Below are positions 45,510-54,758 of a stretch of 64,000 nucleotides of DNA, piece after piece. A program made the position numbers and the translations under genes. The stretch is from Undibacterium sp. Lineage in GTDB: Bacteria; Pseudomonadota; Gammaproteobacteria; Burkholderiales; Burkholderiaceae_D. The stretch covers positions 19,951-83,950 of the forward strand of contig NZ_JAUSFI010000066.1 of assembly GCF_030651495.1 (NCBI RefSeq). The letters run 5' to 3'. The notes beneath the pieces were generated by a model. The model was not told the DNA's origin. It did not search any database and saw only the letters and a program-made list of their open reading frames with translations. Numbering within the stretch: position 1 is the stretch's first letter; every line of letters begins with the position of its first letter.

Positions 45510-46439
45510 ATGAAAAAAATAAGCACGACAGTGATCTTAACAATCAGTTTAGTGCTGGCAGGATGTGCCGGCGTCGAGAATAAATTATCAAGCTGGGCCA
45601 TCGGTGGCGAGCGGGCTCTGGCCCATGTGCAAACCAAACAAGTGGTGGTCGGTGATTTCACCATTCCCTATCTGGAGGGTGGCCAGGGCGAAACGGTTTT
45701 TCTGATCCACGGCTTTCAATCGAATAAAGATATCTGGATCAGGCTCGCCGGCCAGTTGACGTCCCATTATCACGTCATTGCGATTGATTTGCCGGCGCAT
45801 GGGGAGAGCAATATTCTGATGGATAAAAACTATAGTCTTCCGGAGCAAGCCAAACGTGTGATCGCCATTATGGATGCGCTGCAGATAAACCACCCGGTTC
45901 ATCTGATGGGGCACTCGATGGGAGGCGCGATTGCTTATCATGTCGCCGTGATGGCACCGGATCATGTCAAGAGCCTGGCGTTAATGAATGCGGCAGGGGT
46001 GATTTCGCCACAGCCGAGTGAGATGTTTACACGCATTCAACGCGGTGAAAATCCCTTAATCGTGCGCAATGAGCAAGAGTATAAAAACATGCTCGCATTT
46101 ACCATGAACGATGCGCCCTATATCCCTGCCCCGTTGATTGCGGCAATGACACGGGAAGCCATCGCACGTGAGCCGATTGCCACCAAAATATTTCAGGAAA
46201 TCCACCCCGAGTATTCCTTGAATCCAGAACAGGCGCTGCCACAAATCAAGGTACCCACTTTAGTATTATGGGGCGACAAAGATCAGGTGCTCGATGTGTC
46301 GAGCACCGCCGTGTTTAAACGCCTGATACCTCAGTCAAAGGTAGTGATTTTAAAAGGTGTTGGCCATATACCGCAAATCGAGCGCACCAAAGAAACCGCT
46401 CAGATCTACGAATCTTTTCTGGCCACGGTGAAACTTTAA
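45510..46439 (+). CDS. Lipoprotein alpha/beta hydrolase
   Basis: A 309-residue serine hydrolase with a lipoprotein signal peptide (VILTISLVLAGC, Cys19). Nucleophile elbow GHSMGG with Ser136, oxyanion/HG motif FLIHGFQS, catalytic Asp in LWGDKDQVLD and His in GVGHIPQIE, a complete triad. The family includes esterases and lipase-like lipoproteins; natural substrate unknown. Outer- or inner-membrane anchored, facing the periplasm. Monocistronic. Confidence 0.88.
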   Translation: MKKISTTVILTISLVLAGCAGVENKLSSWAIGGERALAHVQTKQVVVGDFTIPYLEGGQGETVFLIHGFQSNKDIWIRLAGQLTSHYHVIAIDLPAHGESNILMDKNYSLPEQAKRVIAIMDALQINHPVHLMGHSMGGAIAYHVAVMAPDHVKSLALMNAAGVISPQPSEMFTRIQRGENPLIVRNEQEYKNMLAFTMNDAPYIPAPLIAAMTREAIAREPIATKIFQEIHPEYSLNPEQALPQIKVPTLVLWGDKDQVLDVSSTAVFKRLIPQSKVVILKGVGHIPQIERTKETAQIYESFLATVKL

Positions 46440-46577
46440 GCGCCAAGCGCAAGAACCTTTTTTCGACTTAATTATCCGCTGTAAGCAATTGCCGTTACTC
46501 AAGTAAGTGCAGCAAAAACCATCTGAGAAATAATTCGATATTCAACTCAGTATTCAACGAAACCCAAGAGGGAAAAT

Positions 46578-46853
46578 ATGAAAAACGTTTATCTATTTCT
46601 GCTGTCCATGTTTGCTATTTCATCTGCACATGCGCTCGATTGCCCTATCGGACAAAAAAAGTATTACATCGCGTATCAGACCATGACAGCCAATCCGCCG
46701 GTAGGGATAGGATCGACGTATTTTTGTGGCGATACGCAACAGACTAAAACCGAAGAAGGCTTGAACCAGATAGAGCGGCACATACGCACCCAAGCCAAGG
46801 GGCTAGACAAGGCCACGATCGTCATCACGAACATCATCCCGCTTGACCGGTAA
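46578..46853 (+). CDS. Small secreted protein of unknown function
   Basis: A 91-residue protein with a clear Sec signal peptide (KNVYLFLLSMFAISSAHA, cleavage after residue ~19). The mature part has two cysteines (LDCPIGQK and YFCGDTQQ) that could form a disulfide, then an acidic/helical stretch. A ribosome site (GAGGG) lies upstream of the ATG. I recognise no family. It lies 138 bp downstream of the hydrolase gene on the same strand. Confidence 0.65.
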   Translation: MKNVYLFLLSMFAISSAHALDCPIGQKKYYIAYQTMTANPPVGIGSTYFCGDTQQTKTEEGLNQIERHIRTQAKGLDKATIVITNIIPLDR

Positions 46854-46970
46854 AGTCCATTAAATAGAAGGATGGGCACGTCTGATCGCGGCCGGCGTGG
46901 TGCTGTTGACTATTTGCAAACCAGGCAAGACGTAAATCATGATCGAGATGTATCACTGGCAGGAGTCAAA

Positions 46971-47369
46971 ATGATCCATTTCAATACGGTAATGCGGGTG
47001 GCAAGACCGACGGATAATCTCAAAGCCATCGCACAAATGTACCTGGATGGCTTAGGTTTTGAAGTGCTGGGTCAATTTGAGAACCATGAAGGATTTGATG
47101 GCATCATCATTGGACATAAGCAGCATGCCTGCCATTTAGAATTTACTCATCATCAAGACGTGCTGGTCGGCAAAGCGCCGAGCCAAGAGCATCTGCTCGT
47201 GTTCTATCTGGCTGACTTAAGCCTATGGCAGTCGGCCTGCCATCAAATGGAGACTGCCGGCTTTCAATCCGTGACGCCTTACAATCCTTACTGGGCCATC
47301 GCAGGGAAGACCTATGAAGACCTCGATGGCTACAGAATCGTGTTACAAAATGGCAGCTGGAAAGTATGA
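46971..47369 (+). CDS. VOC/glyoxalase-superfamily protein
   Basis: A 132-residue vicinal-oxygen-chelate protein. Beta-alpha-beta-beta-beta modules are visible: FNTVMRVARPTDNLKAIAQM, LGFEVLGQFENHEGFDGIII, HLEFTHHQD and GKTYEDLDGYRIVLQNG. The HLEF-type Glu and the ExxDGYRIVL end are typical of the YycE-like group. The start is ATG 46971, with AGGAG six bases upstream; the frame continues to 46872 but is not family-like. Substrate unknown. Confidence 0.85.
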   Translation: MIHFNTVMRVARPTDNLKAIAQMYLDGLGFEVLGQFENHEGFDGIIIGHKQHACHLEFTHHQDVLVGKAPSQEHLLVFYLADLSLWQSACHQMETAGFQSVTPYNPYWAIAGKTYEDLDGYRIVLQNGSWKV

Positions 47370-47563
47370 AACTAGGCCCACGGCACGCAGCGCAGAGCGC
47401 CATTCTGAGCGCTAGTCACAATCTCGGATTTTATGATCTTGGCACAGTAACACGAGGACTGATTCCCCCGCAGGGACGGGAACCCGCGTTATTGCTAGCG
47501 TGGGCGGAGCGGTGACTGATGCGCTGAAGGCTATAAAAAATCAAACATTGTGCCAATTTGAAC

Positions 47564-47601
47564 CACCCTCATCCCAACCCTTCTCCCGCTCGCGGGAGAA
47601 G
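47564..47601. repeat. REP-like CCCTCATCCC...CTTCTCCCGC hairpin at the IS110 end
   Basis: CTTCTCCCGC (47580-47589) and GCGGGAGAAG (47592-47601) form a perfect 10-bp stem with a 2-base loop, preceded by CACCCTCATCCCAACC. This is a widespread type of intergenic REP-like palindrome in proteobacteria. It abuts the IS110 transposase at its 3' side and may mark the insertion target. Confidence 0.6.
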
Positions 47602-48800
<1,199 letters not shown>

Positions 48801-48817
48801 ACCATCGAACTACCATT

Positions 48818-48894
48818 TTTTGCCGCGGTAGGAGGTGCCTGCTCCAGTCGCGCTACGCGCTCCGCTCCCTACGCAGGCACCTCCTACCGCAAAA
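48818..48894. repeat. Large imperfect palindrome, possible MITE or REP-like unit
   Basis: GGTAGGAGGTGCCTGC (48827-48842) and GCAGGCACCTCCTACC (48873-48888) are 16-bp perfect complements around a 30-base loop; TTTTGC (48818-48823) and GCAAAA (48889-48894) extend the stem past a 3-base bulge. The loop contains GCGC-TAC-GCGC. Unlike the eight-copy family in sequence. Only one copy in the window. Confidence 0.65.
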
Positions 48895-48992
48895 CCATAC
48901 AACCAACTACAAGAACATACAATCTATAGAAACAGCATACAAGGGCTATGCATATGAGCCTGAATAATTACAGCAAGCCTCAGCAAAAAAAT

Positions 48993-49114
48993 GTGCCTGC
49001 CCGCTCACGCATAGCCCATGCGGGTTTCCAGCATACCACCTCGGTAAGCCGCATAGATAGTGCGTCTCTGGCCTGCCTGTCGGCAAACCCGCATGGGTTA
49101 TTCGTCTCCGGCAC
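48993..49114. repeat. Dispersed palindromic repeat, copy 7 (long centre)
   Basis: Left arm CGCATAGCCCATGCGGGTTT (49008-49027) and right arm AAACCCGCATGGGTTATTCG (49085-49104) pair over ~20 bp. The centre is longer than in other copies (about 57 bases) and includes a stray GCATA-type stretch, as if an insertion or a partial second copy is present. Outer GTGCC / GGCAC close it. Between the IS110 element and hutF. Confidence 0.75.
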
Positions 49115-49155
49115 GGTGGCTATTTTTATTTGCTGCCGCTTGCGTTCGCCGCCGG

Positions 49156-50520
49156 CTATAAGCGGCGCAACTCGCGCATGCAGGCGACGTACTCGCGCTG
49201 TATGCGCTCTTGCTCTACATGGCGGCCGGCCTGCACCACCAGCTTGCCGCCGACGATGACGTCGCGCACCAGATTGTCGTTGCCGGCAAAAATCCACGTG
49301 TTCAGCACCTCTGCGGCGGGCAAGTCTTGCAGGTTTGGGTGCTGGTCATCGAGTATCAGCAGGTCGGCCCGCTTGCCTACGGCCAGTTGCCCGACTTGGC
49401 GGCCGCTGGCTTTGGCCCCGCCTTGCAGGCAGGCTTGCCAGAGAAAATCACCGACCCGTCTTTGTCCGGCGACCTGCGCGATATTGCGCCCTTGCAGGCG
49501 CAGGCGCTGGCCGTATTCTAGCCAGCGCAGCTCTTCTATCGGGCTATGCGAGACGTGGCTGTCGCTGCCGATGCCAAACTGCCCTTGCGCCGCGATGTAG
49601 TCGGGCAGCGGGAAAAAGCCGTCGCCCAGATTGCCTTCGGTACTGGTGCAGATGCCTGCCACGGCACCGCTGGCGGCGATGCCGGCGACTTCGGCCGGGT
49701 TCAGGTGGGTCGCATGCACCAGGCACCAGCGCTGGTCGAGCTGCTGGGTTTCGAGCAGCAGCTCGACCGGGCGTTTGCCGCTCGCGGCCAGGCAGGCGTC
49801 GACTTCCCTTTCCTGCTCGGCGATATGGATATGGATAGGGCGCGTCTTGGGCAAGGCGGCAACCAGTGCTCTGATCTGGCCGACATTGGCGGCGCGCAGC
49901 GAATGCGGCGCCACGCCGATTTCTACCTGAGCATTGCGGCTCGATTCTAACTGCTGTATCAGTTGCAGGATCTGTTCGACATCGGTACTGAAGCGCCGTT
50001 GATCGCTGCGCAAGGGCTGGTCGTTAAAATCGGCATGGCTGTACAGCACCGGCAGCATGCTGATGCCGATGCCAGTAGCGTTGGCGGCGCCAATCACGCG
50101 CTCGGCGGTCTCGGCCATATTCGCGTAAAACGCGCCGTCCGGTGCGCGGTGCAGGTAGTGAAATTCGCAGACGGCGGTGTAGCCGTGGCGCAGGCATTCG
50201 GCATACAGCTGGGCCGCGATGGCTTGCATCTGCGCAGGGGTGATGTGCAGCGCATAGCGGTACATCAGGTCGCGCCAGGTCCAGAAGCTGTCCGGGCCTG
50301 CGCCGGCGATTTCGGTCATGCCGGCCATGGCGCGCTGGAAGGCGTGCGAATGCAGGTTGATCATGCCGGGTAAAACATAGCCCTGCTGAACTTCGTGCGG
50401 CAGGGCTATTGCTTCGGCCTGCACTATGGTCAGGTCGCCATTCATGTTCCAGCTCAGGCGCACATTCTTGGCCCAGCCGTCACCGAGTAAGGCGTGTTTG
50501 GCGAACAGGCTTTGCTTCAC
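49156..50520 (-). CDS. hutF: Formimidoylglutamate deiminase
   Basis: Converts N-formimidoyl-L-glutamate to N-formyl-L-glutamate and ammonia in the five-step histidine degradation route. The 454-residue amidohydrolase has the zinc site NLHSHAFQRAMAG, further HIHIAEQEREV, HATHLNPAEV and GSDSHVSHS motifs (His, Asp ligands) typical of the HutF subgroup. Length matches HutF (about 450). It begins 1 bp after the end of hutG, so they are an operon, and together they define the HutF/HutG (formate-releasing) variant of the pathway. Confidence 0.92.
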   Translation of the reverse strand: MKQSLFAKHALLGDGWAKNVRLSWNMNGDLTIVQAEAIALPHEVQQGYVLPGMINLHSHAFQRAMAGMTEIAGAGPDSFWTWRDLMYRYALHITPAQMQAIAAQLYAECLRHGYTAVCEFHYLHRAPDGAFYANMAETAERVIGAANATGIGISMLPVLYSHADFNDQPLRSDQRRFSTDVEQILQLIQQLESSRNAQVEIGVAPHSLRAANVGQIRALVAALPKTRPIHIHIAEQEREVDACLAASGKRPVELLLETQQLDQRWCLVHATHLNPAEVAGIAASGAVAGICTSTEGNLGDGFFPLPDYIAAQGQFGIGSDSHVSHSPIEELRWLEYGQRLRLQGRNIAQVAGQRRVGDFLWQACLQGGAKASGRQVGQLAVGKRADLLILDDQHPNLQDLPAAEVLNTWIFAGNDNLVRDVIVGGKLVVQAGRHVEQERIQREYVACMRELRRL

Positions 50521-50521
50521 A

Positions 50522-51337
50522 TTATTCTCCTTTTTGGAATGCCGCCCAGTTCAGGCAAGTGCTGAGCAATGCGCGTAACAGCGGCTGCACTTGCGCGGCC
50601 AGATCGGGCCTGTAGGCATACGGCGCGGCTTCATTCATGTATAGACACTGGCTCATTTCCAGTTGTACGGCGTGGATATTTTTCTCAGGCTGGCCGTAGT
50701 TGCGCGTGATGTAGCCGCCTTTAAAACGTCCGTTAAAAACGTGACTGTAGACCGGCTCTGTGCGGCTGTTGTGCAGCGTATCAGCGAGTGCCTGTTGCAG
50801 GCTAATGGCGCAAGAATGCTGGTCTGCCGTACCAAAATTCAGATCGGGTAATTTTCCCTGAAAAAAGCGCGGCACTTGCGAGGCAATCGAATGCGCTTCC
50901 CATAAAATCACCCTGCCATGCAGCGCAAGCAGGCGTGCCAACTCGGCTTGCAATTGCTGATGATAGGCTTGCCAGTAGTGCGTGATACGTCTCTGCACTT
51001 CTGCCGCATCGGGCGTTTTTCCCTGTGGGTACAGCGCCTGTTTGGCAAAGGTATCGAGCGGACACAGGCCAGTAGTATCCTGGCCCGGGTACAGGCTGCT
51101 GTCATCCGGCGAGCGGTTCAGATCGATCACATAACGTGAATATTCGGCATGAAGCACGGATGCCCCCAGCTCTTGTGCCATGTTGTACAGCAGCGGCAAA
51201 TGCCAGTCGGTATCGGCCTTGTCTTGCGCCACCGGCATCAGCTGTGCGCTGATCTCTGCGGGGATGCGGGTGCCGGCATGCGGCATGGAAATCAGCAAAG
51301 GAACCGTACCCTGATGAAAATGGAATGGCGGATTCAT
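50522..51337 (-). CDS. hutG: N-formylglutamate deformylase
   Basis: Hydrolyses N-formylglutamate to glutamate and formate, the last step of the HutF route. The 271-residue protein has the N-formylglutamate amidohydrolase signatures LLISMPHAGTRIP, DTDWHLPLLY, VIDLNRSPDDSSLYP and ILWEAHSIASQVPRFF. Length matches HutG of Pseudomonas (about 265). Middle gene of iclR-hutG-hutF. hutH, hutU and hutI are not in the window. Confidence 0.93.
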   Translation of the reverse strand: MNPPFHFHQGTVPLLISMPHAGTRIPAEISAQLMPVAQDKADTDWHLPLLYNMAQELGASVLHAEYSRYVIDLNRSPDDSSLYPGQDTTGLCPLDTFAKQALYPQGKTPDAAEVQRRITHYWQAYHQQLQAELARLLALHGRVILWEAHSIASQVPRFFQGKLPDLNFGTADQHSCAISLQQALADTLHNSRTEPVYSHVFNGRFKGGYITRNYGQPEKNIHAVQLEMSQCLYMNEAAPYAYRPDLAAQVQPLLRALLSTCLNWAAFQKGE

Positions 51338-51372
51338 TGAGCGTCACCTATTCAAATTAGTATGCGTAATTA

Positions 51373-52155
51373 TTATGTTGCTGGCTGAAGGTGTTTGCTG
51401 AGTCTGTCCGCTGCCGCCAGCGTCATTTGTATCAGTTCAGCCTGTCGCGGATGCGCTCTGCTCACCGGAGCCATCAGCGACAGGGTCGCCTCCAGTAGGG
51501 TCTTGCCAGAGAATACCGGTGCGCTGACACCCCAGACGCCTTGATCGATTTCATTTTCGCTGACGGCGTAGCGCTGCTGGCGTATGGTATTTAATTGTTG
51601 CAGCAGATTGTCTGCATCTGGCACATCATCCGCGCCTTGCGCCGCCAGCAAGGATCGTTGCAGCGGCGCGGGCAAAAACGCCAGCAGGGCTTTGGCGGAA
51701 GCACCGCGCACGCTGGAATTGGCCCGCCCTTTGGAGAATGAACAACGCAAGGCTTGCTTGCTGTCTTGCATATCGAGGCAAATTACCTGCCCGTTCAAAT
51801 ACACCATCAGGCCGACGCTTTCGCCGGATCTGGCCATCAATTGTTCGATCTCGGGTCGTGCCTTCGCCATCAGGTAAGAATGATGATCGAAGCCCCAGGC
51901 CAGTTGCAGTGCCAGCGGACCCGGCTCATAGGCACCAGTCTGCGCATGCTCTTGCACCCAGCCCCATTTTTTTAAGGGCACCAGATGACGGTATAAGGTA
52001 CTCAGGGGTAACTGGGTCTGCACCGCTAAATCCTTGGCAGAAATAGCCTGGCCATGCCGCGCTATGCAGGCCAGCACCTGTAACACGCGCTCGTTAGTAG
52101 GCACACTAACAGTGTCGCTGGCTGACAAGAGAGGTGACGAAGCGAAATGAGACAT
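51373..52155 (-). CDS. IclR-family transcription regulator
   Basis: A 260-residue regulator with the IclR plan: winged HTH (VPTNERVLQVLACIARHGQA, TQLPLSTLYRHLVPLKKWGW) and a C-terminal effector domain (SVGLMVYLNGQVICLDMQDS, GASAKALLAFLPAPLQ, GVWGVSAPVFSGKTLLEATL). It is 35 bp upstream of hutG, so it is probably the local hut regulator, where many bacteria use the GntR-type HutC. Start set at ATG 52155 (MSHFASSP). Effector probably a histidine-degradation intermediate (inference). Confidence 0.88.
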   Translation of the reverse strand: MSHFASSPLLSASDTVSVPTNERVLQVLACIARHGQAISAKDLAVQTQLPLSTLYRHLVPLKKWGWVQEHAQTGAYEPGPLALQLAWGFDHHSYLMAKARPEIEQLMARSGESVGLMVYLNGQVICLDMQDSKQALRCSFSKGRANSSVRGASAKALLAFLPAPLQRSLLAAQGADDVPDADNLLQQLNTIRQQRYAVSENEIDQGVWGVSAPVFSGKTLLEATLSLMAPVSRAHPRQAELIQMTLAAADRLSKHLQPAT

Positions 52156-52260
52156 GCTGGAGACCAAGAAGGTGAAGTAAGCATGCTAGCAGTTCATTCC
52201 AGGAATTCAAGCTTTGATTCTCACAAAATGAGAATAGACTTCATTTTTTTGAAAACGACA

Positions 52261-52332
52261 TCGCTCATGCAATCTACATGCGGCTTGCAAGGCAAAAAGC
52301 TGCCAGAAGGCGCATGGAATATGCGTGAACGA
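52261..52332. repeat. Dispersed palindromic repeat, copy 8 (decayed left arm)
   Basis: The right arm is canonical (CGCATGGAATATGCG), the left has drifted (ATGCAATCTACATGCGG), outer TCG...TCA / TGAACGA. Lies between the iclR start and the end of the SPOR-domain gene. Confidence 0.65.
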
Positions 52333-52353
52333 TTTTACAAACTAACTAAGGCC

Positions 52354-53034
52354 TCAATGGCGACTGGCCGGTGCAACCTGGCAGTTATGTGTTTCTTGTG
52401 CAGGGAACTCCGCCTTAATCACATCAAAACGCTTTTTCTCATCGCCGTTTAGGTTGCGTAACTGATAAGAAAATTTTGCGGTGCTGACGCTACGGGGGCC
52501 GATACGTGCGCTTTTGACGCCCTTGTTATTCAAGTTTGCCAGATGTGCCTTCGCCGCCTCTTCGGTTTTAAACACACCCAAAGAAATCCCCCAGCGTAAA
52601 TTCGACTGATCTTGCACGATGAAAAAATCGTTCAGGCCCAGACGACGTAATTCAGCGGCTTTTTTATCCGCGCCGTCCTTGCTTCCCAGCGATGGAATAA
52701 AGACCATATGGCTGGCGACATCGATAATATTATTTCTCGACTGCCGGTCGCCCAGCCCCAATTCTTTCAGCTTTGCTTCAAAATGCGGCGCATCGGCTTG
52801 CGGAAAATTACCCACTTCCAGGCAGGCGATGGTTTCCTGCTTTTTTTCAACCGGCGCTTCGCTGGCGGCCAGCGCCGCCGCCGGCGACAGCATTTGCAGT
52901 TGCTCGGCGTGCTGCTGCATTTTTAGGCGTTGCGGTTCATGGACATCGGACGACCAGTTACCTAAATAACCCAGATTCAATGCCAGAAACATGACATTCG
53001 CCAACAGTAAAGTCCAGAAAAAAAATCTCAGCAT
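52354..53034 (-). CDS. SPOR-domain membrane protein
   Basis: A 226-residue inner-membrane protein: one N-terminal span (RFFFWTLLLANVMFLALNL), a periplasmic linker with KKQETIACLEVGNFP, and a C-terminal SPOR-like repeat (WGISLGVFKTEEAAKAHLAN, LNNKGVKSARIGPRS) that usually binds denuded septal peptidoglycan. The family role is in cell division or envelope maintenance. It is 4 bp downstream of coaX and in the same operon with birA. Confidence 0.8.
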   Translation of the reverse strand: MLRFFFWTLLLANVMFLALNLGYLGNWSSDVHEPQRLKMQQHAEQLQMLSPAAALAASEAPVEKKQETIACLEVGNFPQADAPHFEAKLKELGLGDRQSRNNIIDVASHMVFIPSLGSKDGADKKAAELRRLGLNDFFIVQDQSNLRWGISLGVFKTEEAAKAHLANLNNKGVKSARIGPRSVSTAKFSYQLRNLNGDEKKRFDVIKAEFPAQETHNCQVAPASRH

Positions 53035-53038
53035 AATG

Positions 53039-53821
53039 TTAAGTGCGGTCTAAAAAGAGTGCGGTGGATTTTGCCACGACAGATAATCCTGTCAAGACCA
53101 GATTATCGACATGATGACAGCTGATGCCCAGATGCGGCGTCAGGTAACTCGCGGCACCGCCAGAAATAATACAGTTAACCGGCTGATCTTGGCTGGCGGC
53201 CAGATCATCATGCGCCCGCATGATGGCGCCAACCTGCGCATTGATACAGCCGCTGACGATAGCCTGATCGGTATTATCGGCAAACAAAGTGTGCAATGAC
53301 AAACTAGCGGCCACCTGCGGCAACTGGGCGGTATTGCTGGCCAGCGACTGTGCCATCAGTTGTAAGCCCGGCAGTATCATGCCGCCCAAAAATATGCCGT
53401 CAGGGTTGACCGCATCGATCGTGGTCGCGGTACCGCAAGTGACCACGATCAGGGCGCGTTGCGGATACAGCGCATGCGCGGCTATCGCGGAGGCAAAACG
53501 GTCACTGCCCAATTGCGCCGGGCGGCGATAGCCGTTTTTTAAGCCGGCACAGGCCAGTGTTGACGCAAAGCGTTCCGCCACGACGGCCGGCACGCTGGCG
53601 TCCAACAGCGTCAGCAGGCGCTGCCAGATAGCATCACCGGCGACATTCGAAATCAAGATGCGGCGGATCGGCAAGGCCGCCCACGTCGCGGCCAAGCTAT
53701 CGAGTTCGTCGTGGCTGACCGAGCCTAGATGCAGCCACACCGGCGGCAAAGACGCGGCTAGGCCCGGCTCGGGGATGGCCCACTTGACTCTGGTATTTCC
53801 TGCGTCTATCAATAACAACAT
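53039..53821 (-). CDS. coaX: Type III pantothenate kinase
   Basis: Phosphorylates pantothenate in the first step of coenzyme A synthesis, without feedback inhibition by CoA. The 260-residue ASKHA-fold protein begins MLLLIDAGNTRVKWAI (phosphate-1 loop, Asp6) and has the signatures YRRPAQLGSDRFASAIAAHA, VVTCGTATTIDAV and GGMILPGLQLMAQSL. birA and coaX are commonly adjacent in betaproteobacteria, as here (19 bp gap). Confidence 0.93.
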   Translation of the reverse strand: MLLLIDAGNTRVKWAIPEPGLAASLPPVWLHLGSVSHDELDSLAATWAALPIRRILISNVAGDAIWQRLLTLLDASVPAVVAERFASTLACAGLKNGYRRPAQLGSDRFASAIAAHALYPQRALIVVTCGTATTIDAVNPDGIFLGGMILPGLQLMAQSLASNTAQLPQVAASLSLHTLFADNTDQAIVSGCINAQVGAIMRAHDDLAASQDQPVNCIISGGAASYLTPHLGISCHHVDNLVLTGLSVVAKSTALFLDRT

Positions 53822-53840
53822 ACTGCTTTCCGATTCTCTG

Positions 53841-54656
53841 TTAACGGTTCTGGAGCGGGCGCAACGACACGTCGCCGGCCATCACCGTGACCTGGCCCTG
53901 CGCGGTGTGCAATACCAGGCAACCATTTTTATCGACGCCCAAAGCGCGCCCTTGCTGCAATACCTGGCCGCGATCCAGGATCACGACATCTTGCTGCGCA
54001 TACGCATGCAAATGATTCCAGCGCTCGGCAAACGCGCCAAAACCCCGTAGCCGGAACTGCTCCATCTCCTTGGCCAAGGCATTGAGCAAATGCGCCAGCA
54101 AACGACTTCTGTCCATCTGTGCCAGCCAGGGCGCATCGGCCACCAGGTGGCCGATCTCGGTTTCCAGCGAGGCCGGTATGCTCAGGTTCAAGCCGATACC
54201 GATCACGGCCCAGCTACCGCCCTGTTTGGCAGTGGCACTCTCGATCAGGATGCCGGCCAGTTTCTTGCCATCCTTGAGAATATCATTGGGCCATTTGACA
54301 CTGACGGGCACGCCGAGTGCCAGCAGCGTTTCGGCCACCGCCACCCCAACGCATAAAGGCAAGCCGAGCAAGCCTTGCGCCGATTGCGGAAAATACCAGG
54401 CCAGCGAAAACGTCAGCACGCCCCCCGGCACCGAATGCCAGGTCCGCCCGGCACGGCCACGTCCGGCGGTCTGAAGCTCGGCGACGCGTAACAAGGGGGT
54501 CTGCAACAAACTGAGACGGGCCATCAGGTCGGCATTGGTCGAGCCGGTTTCCGCCACCACTTCAACATCGACCTGTTCGCCATAACTGTCGCGCATGGCA
54601 AGGATGTGCTGCGCATTTAGCGCTGCGTTAGTCTGAACAGACACGGGGGCTTTCAT
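53841..54656 (-). CDS. birA: Biotin-[acetyl-CoA-carboxylase] ligase, short (group I) type
   Basis: Transfers biotin to the carrier protein of acetyl-CoA carboxylase. The 271-residue protein has TGSTNADLM, the biotinyl-AMP loop GRGRAGRTWHSVPGG and VKWPNDILKDGKKLAGI. It starts only about 35 residues before the TGSTN motif, so the N-terminal DNA-binding domain of E. coli BirA is missing, and it should not repress a biotin operon. The start is ATG 54656; a GTG four codons upstream is also possible. Confidence 0.92.
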   Translation of the reverse strand: MKAPVSVQTNAALNAQHILAMRDSYGEQVDVEVVAETGSTNADLMARLSLLQTPLLRVAELQTAGRGRAGRTWHSVPGGVLTFSLAWYFPQSAQGLLGLPLCVGVAVAETLLALGVPVSVKWPNDILKDGKKLAGILIESATAKQGGSWAVIGIGLNLSIPASLETEIGHLVADAPWLAQMDRSRLLAHLLNALAKEMEQFRLRGFGAFAERWNHLHAYAQQDVVILDRGQVLQQGRALGVDKNGCLVLHTAQGQVTVMAGDVSLRPLQNR

Positions 54657-54693
54657 TGAATACTTCACGATTACTCGATTACTCGAACATGTA

Positions 54694-54728
54694 AAAACGG
54701 CACCGGAGACTGGCTGCGGTGCCGTTTT
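54694..54728 (-). terminator. Rho-independent terminator of the rpoBC transcript
   Basis: AAAACGGCACCG (54694-54705) and CGGTGCCGTTTT (54717-54728) form a 12-bp perfect stem with an 11-base loop. Read on the minus strand it ends in TTTTTAC, 31 bp after the rpoC stop. It separates rpoBC from birA-coaX. Confidence 0.9.
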
Positions 54729-54758
54729 CTACTACTTTATAACATTACTGCTGAGTGA

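Noticed and set aside
46872..46970. N-terminal extension of the VOC gene
   Set aside because: The ribosome site AGGAG and family similarity both begin at 46971; the upstream part is intergenic-like.
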